From: Candidatus Dadabacteria bacterium UBA1144
GTDB lineage: Bacteria > Desulfobacterota_D > UBA1144
Length of the DNA stretch: 7,069 nucleotides
Direction of reading: 5' to 3'
Assembly: GCA_905181755.1 (NCBI GenBank)
Contig: CAJIYY010000011.1
Span: 1 to 7,069, forward strand
Made by a program: the position numbers and the translations under genes. The notes under the pieces were generated by a model, which did not search any database, was not told the DNA's origin, and saw only the letters and a list, made by a program, of their open reading frames with translations. Positions 1-5,341 of this stretch are shown here, piece by piece (the stretch's first letter is position 1; the number at the start of each line of letters is the position of its first letter).

Positions 1-1
1 T

Positions 2-163
2 GAACAATGCATAGTCGCCATGGTTCCTAGATTTATTGAAATCTTTGATGGCGGATATCCAATGACAGCTACACAAAAAGTTAAAGTTGCAGAACTTAAA
101 GAAATAACAGACAAAACTTGGGATAGAGCAAAAGTCGGTCTTAAATTTAGTTCTAGAAAATAA
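2..163 (+). CDS. AMP-forming acyl-CoA ligase, C-terminal end only (partial)
   Basis: This is the 3' end of a gene that begins before the window; 53 codons and a TAA stop are visible. The peptide contains AMVPRFIEIFD, then YPMTATQKVKVAELKE, and ends near TWDRAKVGLKFSSRK. This matches the small C-terminal lid domain of the ANL superfamily of AMP-forming ligases. The lysine of TQKV (visible residue 26) aligns with the catalytic A10-motif lysine that helps form the acyl-adenylate. The usual TGK glycine is glutamine here, as I recall for some CaiC/FadD-like ligases whose sequences end in a similar TWDR segment. The protein would activate a carboxylic acid, probably a fatty or carnitine-like acid, to its CoA thioester. 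The substrate cannot be told from this fragment. The stop lies only 10 bp before the sigma-54 element, so any NtrC enhancer sites for glnB would lie in or near this coding sequence. Confidence 0.8.
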   Translation, partial: EQCIVAMVPRFIEIFDGGYPMTATQKVKVAELKEITDKTWDRAKVGLKFSSRK

Positions 164-172
164 TTCTTCAGA

Positions 173-188
173 TGGCACATCTTTTGCC
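173..188 (+). promoter_or_regulatory. Sigma-54 (-24/-12) promoter of glnB-glnA
   Basis: TGGCAC at 173-178 and TTGCC at 184-188 match the sigma-54 consensus TGGCACG-N4-TTGCW. The invariant GG (174-175) and GC (186-187) are exactly 12 bp apart, as the -24/-12 geometry requires. Taking C187 as -12, transcription would start near base 199 and give a leader of about 80 nt before glnB. Sigma-54 control with NtrC is well known for glnA and glnB/glnK genes, so the position supports the call. I found no convincing NtrC-type dyad in the 160 bp upstream. The enhancer may be degenerate or lie further upstream, outside the window. Confidence 0.75.
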
Positions 189-230
189 TAGAAAGAGTAA
201 GGAATATTAGTTTTTTCTTAAATTTTTATA

Positions 231-260
231 TTTATGTCATAATATCTTAAGTGACATAAA
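231..260. repeat. 9-bp perfect inverted repeat in the glnB leader
   Basis: TTTATGTCA at 231-239 is the exact reverse complement of TGACATAAA at 252-260, with a 12-nt centre. It lies between the predicted sigma-54 start (about 199) and the glnB ribosome binding site (265-271). As RNA it would form a 9-bp hairpin (10 with a U-G pair) ending 4 nt before that site. As DNA it is a candidate operator of the TGTCA-N12-TGACA type. No T-run follows, so it is not an intrinsic terminator. A CATAAT hexamer (238-243) inside it resembles a -10 box but has only a poor -35 partner. I do not know what binds here. Confidence 0.5.
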
Positions 261-278
261 GTACTTGGAGGAATTACA

Positions 279-617
279 ATGAAAATGATTCAAGCAATTA
301 TCAAACCTTTTAAGCTTGACGACGTTAAAGAAGCATTAAAAGGTGTTGGTGTAACAGGAATGACTGTATCTGAAGTTAAAGGATTCGGAAGACAAAAAGG
401 TCATACTGAAGTTTACAGAGGGGCAGAATATGAAATTGAATTCATTCCTAAAATTCAACTAGATATAGCTGTCGCCGATGATAAAGTTGATAGCGTAGTT
501 AAAGCTATTCAATCATCTGCAAATACAGACAAGATAGGTGACGGGAAAATATTTGTTATTCCTGTTGAAGAAGCAATAAGAATAAGGACTGGAGAGTCGG
601 GAGACTCTGCAATATAG
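279..617 (+). CDS. glnB: Nitrogen regulatory protein P-II
   Basis: This small trimeric cytosolic sensor integrates 2-oxoglutarate, ATP/ADP and, through uridylylation, glutamine. It then steers the adenylylation of glutamine synthetase and the NtrB/NtrC system. The 112-residue length is exactly that of E. coli GlnB and the register agrees throughout. The T-loop motif YRGAEY puts the uridylylation target at Tyr51. The B-loop TDKIGDGK covers residues 83-90, and Arg101 and Arg103 of the nucleotide site are present. Position 84 is Asp where E. coli has Gly, a small departure. The start at 279 has a strong TTGGAGG Shine-Dalgarno (265-271) 7 nt upstream and gives the canonical Tyr51 numbering. glnA follows after 23 bp, so the two genes form an operon. 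No amtB is adjacent, which favours GlnB over GlnK, but sequence alone does not separate these paralogues. Confidence 0.95.
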   Translation: MKMIQAIIKPFKLDDVKEALKGVGVTGMTVSEVKGFGRQKGHTEVYRGAEYEIEFIPKIQLDIAVADDKVDSVVKAIQSSANTDKIGDGKIFVIPVEEAIRIRTGESGDSAI

Positions 618-630
618 ATTAGGACAAATT

Positions 631-635
631 GGAGG
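631..635 (+). promoter_or_regulatory. Ribosome binding site that fixes the glnA start
   Basis: GGAGG lies 5 nt before the ATG at 641. An upstream in-frame TTG at 629 would put this Shine-Dalgarno inside the coding sequence and add four residues (MEEQ). The ATG at 641 gives MSYKASDVL, the usual glutamine synthetase N-terminus, so 641 is the start. Confidence 0.85.
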
Positions 636-640
636 AACAA

Positions 641-2056
641 ATGAGTTATAAGGCTAGTGATGTTTTAAAATTAATCAAGACAAGAAAAATTGAGTTTGTT
701 GATTTAAGATTCTGTGACCTACTAGGAACATGGCATCATACTTCATATCCTGCTTCAGAGTTTGATGCAGGCACTTTTAAAAATGGAATGGGGTTTGATG
801 GTTCTAGCATAAGAGGATGGAAAGCTATTAACAATAGTGATATGTTGATCATGCCTGACCCTTCAACTGCAAAAATAGATCCATTCACGGCTTATCCCAC
901 TATTGCAATGATATGTGATGTTGTCGAGCCTTCTGGTGAAAGATATGACCTTGATCCGAGATACGTTGCAACAAAAGCAGAAGAGTATCTGAAAAAATCT
1001 GGAATGGGAGACACTGCTTTTTTTGGTCCCGAATTAGAATTTTTTATCTTTGATGATATTAGATACGAGTCTACTCCAAATACAGCTTTTTATTCTGTCG
1101 ATTCAGTAGAAGCAGAATGGAATTTAGGTGAAGACGAGGTCCCAAATACAGGACATAAAATTAGATACAAAGAAGGATATTTTCCTTTATCTCCTGCAGA
1201 TACATACAATGATATAAGGTCTGAAATGACCTCTGTAATGCAAGAATGTGGACTTCACGTAGAGTGCCACCACCACGAGGTAGGTGGGCCCGGACAACAA
1301 GAAATAGACTTGCGCTATGCGCCTTTAAGGCAGATGGCTGACGACACTCTCTGGTATAAATATATAGTTAAAAATGTCGCAAAGTCTCATGGTAAATCTG
1401 CAACTTTCATGCCCAAGCCCGTATATGCGGATAATGGCTCTGGAATGCATGTTCACCAATCAATATGGAAAGGATCAAAGCCTCTTTTTGCGGGAAATAA
1501 GTACGCTGGTTTAAGCGATATGGCTCTTCACTATATTGGTGGAGTTCTAAAGCATGCAAGAGCAATATGTGCATTTTCAAACTCGACTATAAATTCATAT
1601 AAAAGACTAGTTCCTGGATATGAGGCTCCTATTGTATTAGCGCACTCTGCTAGGAACCGTAGTGCCGCGATAAGGATACCAATGTATTCTCAGGACCCCA
1701 AAGCTAAGAGAATTGAGACTAGGTTCCCTGACCCAGCTGGCAATTGCTACTTAATATTTGCAGCATTATTTATGGCTGGTATGGATGGGATTAAAAATAA
1801 AATTAAGCCAACTCCTGAGCTTGAAAAAGATATTTATACTCTTTCAGAAAAAGAATTATCACAATATCCGAATGTACCAGCTTCATTAGCTGAGGCATTA
1901 GAGGCCCTTAAAAAGGATCATAAATTTTTACTAGAAGGAAACGTCTTCACTAAAGAGCTAATTCAGGGCTTTATAGATTACAAAATGGACGAGGAGATTA
2001 CTCCTTGGAGAACTAGGCCTAACCCATACGAATTTGTTCTTTATTACGGTGTTTAA
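641..2056 (+). CDS. glnA: Glutamine synthetase, class I
   Basis: GlnA makes L-glutamine from glutamate, ammonia and ATP, the main ammonium-assimilation step; class I enzymes are cytosolic dodecamers. The 471-residue length is typical of the GSI-beta type. The N-terminal beta-grasp region has GFDGSS with Asp53 (E. coli Asp50-equivalent). Metal and substrate ligands are in GPELEFF (Glu131, Glu133) and HHEVGGPGQQEID (Glu213, Glu221). The ATP-site region NGSGMHVHQS (265-274) includes His270. The glutamate/ammonia flap PGYEAP has Glu328, and RNRSAAIRIP follows. DIYTL places Tyr399 at the adenylylation site (E. coli Tyr397), which implies a GlnE-type adenylyltransferase whose action P-II would steer. 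The gene is read with glnB from the sigma-54 promoter, and an intrinsic terminator lies 9 bp beyond the stop. No key residue looks lost. Confidence 0.97.
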   Translation: MSYKASDVLKLIKTRKIEFVDLRFCDLLGTWHHTSYPASEFDAGTFKNGMGFDGSSIRGWKAINNSDMLIMPDPSTAKIDPFTAYPTIAMICDVVEPSGERYDLDPRYVATKAEEYLKKSGMGDTAFFGPELEFFIFDDIRYESTPNTAFYSVDSVEAEWNLGEDEVPNTGHKIRYKEGYFPLSPADTYNDIRSEMTSVMQECGLHVECHHHEVGGPGQQEIDLRYAPLRQMADDTLWYKYIVKNVAKSHGKSATFMPKPVYADNGSGMHVHQSIWKGSKPLFAGNKYAGLSDMALHYIGGVLKHARAICAFSNSTINSYKRLVPGYEAPIVLAHSARNRSAAIRIPMYSQDPKAKRIETRFPDPAGNCYLIFAALFMAGMDGIKNKIKPTPELEKDIYTLSEKELSQYPNVPASLAEALEALKKDHKFLLEGNVFTKELIQGFIDYKMDEEITPWRTRPNPYEFVLYYGV

Positions 2057-2065
2057 GAACTCACA

Positions 2066-2096
2066 AGGACCTAGATTAGAAAGTCTGGGTCTTTTT
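2066..2096 (+). terminator. Intrinsic terminator of glnB-glnA
   Basis: AGGACCTAGA (2066-2075) pairs with TCTGGGTCTT (2084-2093) to give a 10-bp stem with two G-U pairs and an 8-nt loop. The T-run 2092-2096 follows directly. It starts 9 bp after the glnA stop. Read from the other strand the hairpin is not followed by a T-run, so it does not look like a terminator for nth, which converges on it. Confidence 0.8.
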
Positions 2097-2112
2097 ATCT
2101 AATTGAACTCAA

Positions 2113-2766
2113 CTAAGCCTTGTTTGCCTTAAAAGGTTTTCTTCTTTTCGGATAACATGTCTGACATATATCGCAAACTCGACCATCACAACCCCTGGCT
2201 GTACAGAACTCTCTGCCATAAAATATAATTTGGAGATGTAGCTTGCTCCAGGAAGATTTAGGAAAAATTTTTTTTAAATCTCTCTCTGTCTCTATAACAT
2301 TCCTCCCTCTACTTAAACCCCATCTTTGGGCTAGACGATGTATATGTGTATCGACAGGAAAAGCCGGGTGACCAAAACCTTGTGACATAACTACGCTGGC
2401 TGTTTTGTGCCCTACCCCTGGTAGTTGCTCTAGTGCATTCAGATCATCAGGGACCTCCTCTTTATATTTCTTTACAATAATTTTAGATAACTTAGAAATA
2501 GCTCTTGATTTTTGAGGAGCCAGTCCACAAGGTCTAATAATATTATAAATAGAGCCAACGGATAATCGACTCATACCTAAAGGGTCACCTCCTGTTGAAA
2601 AGAGCTCAGGAGTAACCTTGTTTACCCTAACATCAGTACACTGTGCGCTAAGCAAGACTGCAATTAGAAGTTGAAAAGTACTCTTGCTATTAAGAGGAAT
2701 AGGAGTTTCTGGATAAAGCTGCTCAAGGCGCTTAAGAATAAGAATTGACCTTTCGTATTTCAACAT
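2113..2766 (-). CDS. nth: Endonuclease III (DNA glycosylase/AP lyase)
   Basis: Endonuclease III removes oxidised pyrimidines and nicks abasic sites by beta-elimination, starting base-excision repair. The 217 residues align with E. coli Nth (211) almost throughout. The N-terminal FQLLIAVLLSAQCTD carries Gln42. The helix-hairpin-helix LPGVGHKTASVV (115-126) carries the catalytic Lys121, and FPVDTHIHR carries Asp139; these match E. coli Lys120 and Asp138. The C-terminus has five cysteines at 188, 193, 198, 201 and 204. The usual iron-sulphur loop is C-x6-C-x2-C-x5-C, so the spacing is atypical although a 4Fe-4S cluster is still plausible. A basic tail (PKRRKPFKANKA) follows. The gene is divergent from uvrC, with a palindrome in the 58-bp spacer. 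The ATG at 2766 matches the family N-terminus, but no Shine-Dalgarno precedes it. Confidence 0.93.
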   Translation of the reverse strand: MLKYERSILILKRLEQLYPETPIPLNSKSTFQLLIAVLLSAQCTDVRVNKVTPELFSTGGDPLGMSRLSVGSIYNIIRPCGLAPQKSRAISKLSKIIVKKYKEEVPDDLNALEQLPGVGHKTASVVMSQGFGHPAFPVDTHIHRLAQRWGLSRGRNVIETERDLKKIFPKSSWSKLHLQIIFYGREFCTARGCDGRVCDICQTCYPKRRKPFKANKA

Positions 2767-2781
2767 GACTATTAGTAAAAC

Positions 2782-2815
2782 TTAGCTGATTTTCCAAATT
2801 TTCAAAATCAGCTAA
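2782..2815. promoter_or_regulatory. 34-bp near-perfect palindrome between nth and uvrC
   Basis: TTAGCTGATTTT (2782-2793) and AAAATCAGCTAA (2804-2815) are exact reverse complements. Within the 10-bp centre the inner six bases AAATTT are also self-complementary, so 30 of 34 positions are symmetric. The element fills most of the 58-bp spacer between two divergent repair genes. It ends 9 nt before the uvrC ATG and 15 nt before the nth ATG. This suits a dimeric regulator acting on both promoters. It could instead be a hairpin in one or both leaders. It does not resemble the E. coli (CTGT-N8-ACAG) or alphaproteobacterial (GTTC-N7-GTTC) LexA boxes. Terminator use is unlikely because the flanking genes diverge. 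Confidence 0.6.
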
Positions 2816-2824
2816 CATAATTAA

Positions 2825-4459
2825 ATGAAGATAGATGAAGTAACACTCAAAAACCTTCCAGGAAAACCGGGAATATACATATTTAAGAATAAAGCTGATG
2901 AAACCTTATATGTTGGGAAAGCAAAGAATCTTCAAAAGAGAATATCTTCATACTTTTCGAAATCAAGAGATACTAGACTAAATATAACTTTTCTAATGAA
3001 AGAAGCTGAGACTATAGATTTTACAACAACAAAAAGTGAAGAAGAAGCAATAATGCTTGAGAATAAAACGATTAAGATTAGGCAACCCAAGTACAATATT
3101 TTACTCAAAGACGATAAAACTTATGCATCACTAAGAATCCAGTTGGATGAACAATTTCCTAAAATATCATCATCTAGAAAATGTAATGACCCAAACTCTA
3201 TATACTTGGGGCCATTTAGGTCTGCAGACAGCTTAAAGAAAACCAAGAAATTATTTCAAAAGATATTTGGCATAAGAGATTGCAGTCAAAACAAGTTCAA
3301 ACAACACGAAAAGAGGGCATGTGTATATAAAAGTATCAATATGTGCCTTGGGCCATGCGACGAAATAGTATTAAAAAAGAAATATGATAAAAATATCCAA
3401 TCAATTAAGGACATCTTCAAAGGAAAGATAGGTGCTCTTAACAAGGAACTAAAAGAGAAGATGAGGAAAACAGTGGAGCTGGAGCAATTCGAGGAAGCAT
3501 CATTCTATAGAGACGAGCTGGCTCTTCTTTCTAATAACTACTATTTTAATCCAGCACCAAGGGAACAGCTTGTCAACACTGATGTTGTAGGCTTTTATGT
3601 GTTAGAGAATAAAGTTCAAGTTGTAATCCTTTTCTTTAGAGGTGGGTACATAATTGACAAAGCTAACTTCTATCTTGAAACAAATTTAGAGAAAATTGGT
3701 CTTAATATTTACCAGATAATTTCACAATTCTACTCAAGAAAAACTTCTGTCCCTAAGAAGATAATTCTAGATAAGGCCTTCCCGTATGTCGAAGAGTTAA
3801 AAAAAGATCTCTCTGATTTTTCTTTATCTAAAACTAAGATTCAATTGTCAAACACCAACACTCAAGAATTAATTAAGCTAGCTTCAGAAAATGCTGAGGG
3901 ATACCTTACACAAAACATTAAGGCGGAAGAAGAAATAAGTTTAATTTTAAATAACATTAAAATTATATTAAATTTAAAAGAAGTTCCTAAAAAAATTGAG
4001 TGTTTTGATATATCAAATACACAAGGGACTAATCCTGTAGCCTCAATGATAACTTTTATAGATGGAGTACCAGAGAAAGGAAAATATAAGAAATTTAAAC
4101 TTACAACAAAAGGGCCGAATGACTATGAAATGATGAAAGAAGTAATCTCAAGAAGGTTAAAAAGGATCAATCAAGAAGGATGGGAAGCCCCAAATCTAAT
4201 TTTATTAGATGGTGGGAAAGGCCACCTTAATAAAATTTCCAAACTAGACCTTAAAAATATAGAGATAGCTTCAATAGCTAAACCTAGAAAAAATGAAGAG
4301 ATTGATAAGATATACACAATCAACAGTAGGCAACCAGCAGACTTCTCTGGGAACAGAAAAGCTCTTAATATATTAATAAACGCTAGAAACGAGGCGCATA
4401 GGTTTGCCTTAGATTTTCACAGAGATAGAAGAAGAAAATCGATGCTTAACTTAGCTTAA
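2825..4459 (+). CDS. uvrC: UvrABC excinuclease subunit C, lacking the C-terminal HhH domain
   Basis: UvrC makes both incisions around a bulky DNA lesion after UvrA and UvrB locate it. The N-terminal GIY-YIG nuclease has GIY (16-18), YVG (29-31), Arg39 and a metal-ligand Glu at about 79. Cysteines 153, 166, 174 and 178 match the four of E. coli UvrC that bind an iron-sulphur cluster. The UvrB-binding UVR helix pair lies at about 203-237 (LEQFEEASFYRDEL). The RNase H-like 5'-incision domain keeps Asp395 (FDIS), Asp462 (LLDGGKG) and His525 (NEAHRF). The protein stops 19 residues after that histidine, at RDRRRKSMLNLA. E. coli UvrC has about 70 more residues there, including the tandem helix-hairpin-helix that binds DNA. 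The reading frame is otherwise intact. The ATG at 2825 fits the family start but lacks a Shine-Dalgarno. The 3' end overlaps argF by 9 bp. Confidence 0.93.
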   Translation: MKIDEVTLKNLPGKPGIYIFKNKADETLYVGKAKNLQKRISSYFSKSRDTRLNITFLMKEAETIDFTTTKSEEEAIMLENKTIKIRQPKYNILLKDDKTYASLRIQLDEQFPKISSSRKCNDPNSIYLGPFRSADSLKKTKKLFQKIFGIRDCSQNKFKQHEKRACVYKSINMCLGPCDEIVLKKKYDKNIQSIKDIFKGKIGALNKELKEKMRKTVELEQFEEASFYRDELALLSNNYYFNPAPREQLVNTDVVGFYVLENKVQVVILFFRGGYIIDKANFYLETNLEKIGLNIYQIISQFYSRKTSVPKKIILDKAFPYVEELKKDLSDFSLSKTKIQLSNTNTQELIKLASENAEGYLTQNIKAEEEISLILNNIKIILNLKEVPKKIECFDISNTQGTNPVASMITFIDGVPEKGKYKKFKLTTKGPNDYEMMKEVISRRLKRINQEGWEAPNLILLDGGKGHLNKISKLDLKNIEIASIAKPRKNEEIDKIYTINSRQPADFSGNRKALNILINARNEAHRFALDFHRDRRRKSMLNLA

Positions 4460-5341
4460 AAGAAAGTCCAATATAGCCATAGCAGCATATACTTTGTTCT
4501 CTGCTTGCTCATAAACAATTGAATTCTTAGAATTAAGGACTTCTAATGTTACTTCTTCGTCTATGTGCGCCGGCAAACAGTGCATAAAGATATGTGACGA
4601 GTTTGCATTACTTGCAATCTCCTTGTTCACTTGGTATTTCTTAAAATCCCTCAATCTTTTCTTCTCTTCTTTCTCCATGCCCATGCTAGTCCAAACATCA
4701 GTATAGATAACATCTGCGTTTTCAATAGCAGTTTCAGGATTATGATCAATCGAAACATTTGAGTCAGTAATGTTTAAAGAATTAAGATTTGGTTCATAGC
4801 CCTTTGGGCAACATATGACAAGGTTTAATTTTAATATATCAGAAATAATACATAAAGAATTAGCAATATTGTTGCCATCTCCAAAATAAGCAATCTTCAG
4901 ATTTTCAACTCGTTTCTTAGCACTCAAATCTTTTATAGTAAACATATCAGAGATAATCTGTGTTGGGTGCTCTAAGTCTGACAATGCATTAATAATAGGA
5001 ATAGTAGAAAACTTTTCAAATTCTTCCATATTCTTCTGATCAGACGTCCTATAGACTAATGCATCCAAGTATAGCGAAAAGATTTTTGCAGTTTCAGCTA
5101 TCGACTCACCCCTAGAAATCTGAGTATCAGACCTATTTATATAAATAGGATATGCCCCAAGCCTTGAAATTGCTACCTCGAAAGATAGCCTGGTCCTAGT
5201 TGAATGTTTCTCAAAAAGAAGCCCAATAGACTTCCCCTTATGCTTAGCATAAGATTTTCTTTTAAAAGACTTCATTTTTTTAAAAATCTTTTCTATTTCT
5301 TTTGAATTCAAATCTGCAACAGACAAAAGCGACCTAATCAT
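4451..5341 (-). CDS. argF: Ornithine carbamoyltransferase
   Basis: ArgF joins carbamoyl phosphate and ornithine to give citrulline, the sixth step of arginine synthesis; the enzyme is a cytosolic trimer. The 296 residues are slightly shorter than the usual 305-335. The carbamoyl-phosphate loop STRTR is at 47-51 and HPTQ at 125-128. DGNN (155-158) opens the second domain. DVWTSMG (215-221), typical of ornithine rather than aspartate transcarbamylases, binds ornithine. HCLPAH (254-259) carries the catalytic cysteine. Near the C-terminus the common AENR reads AENK (Lys283), a conservative change at a usually conserved arginine. The ATG overlaps the argD stop by 8 bp, with its own Shine-Dalgarno inside argD. 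It is the last gene of the argB-argD-argF operon; no argG follows, because the convergent uvrC overlaps its 3' end. Confidence 0.96.
   Translation of the reverse strand: MIRSLLSVADLNSKEIEKIFKKMKSFKRKSYAKHKGKSIGLLFEKHSTRTRLSFEVAISRLGAYPIYINRSDTQISRGESIAETAKIFSLYLDALVYRTSDQKNMEEFEKFSTIPIINALSDLEHPTQIISDMFTIKDLSAKKRVENLKIAYFGDGNNIANSLCIISDILKLNLVICCPKGYEPNLNSLNITDSNVSIDHNPETAIENADVIYTDVWTSMGMEKEEKKRLRDFKKYQVNKEIASNANSSHIFMHCLPAHIDEEVTLEVLNSKNSIVYEQAENKVYAAMAILDFLLS

Noticed and set aside
1..160. NtrC enhancer dyad upstream of the sigma-54 promoter
   Set aside because: I found no convincing GCACC-N5-GGTGC-like dyad in the visible upstream sequence. The part before base 1 is not available.
174..188. 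GGCA...TGCC hairpin as a terminator of the acyl-CoA ligase gene
   Set aside because: The stem is only 4 bp and no T-run follows. The symmetry comes from the sigma-54 -24/-12 sequence itself.
215..243. A sigma-70 promoter for glnB with -10 CATAAT (238-243) and -35 near 215-220
   Set aside because: The -35 candidate (TTCTTA) matches only three of six positions, and the -10 lies within the inverted repeat. It is too weak to list as a promoter.
629..640. TTG at 629 as the start of glnA, adding four residues
   Set aside because: It would place the GGAGG ribosome binding site inside the coding region. The ATG at 641 has correct spacing and gives the normal family N-terminus.
2084..2112. The glnA terminator also acting for nth on the minus strand
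   Set aside because: The minus-strand sequence after the hairpin has no T-run, so only plus-strand termination is supported.
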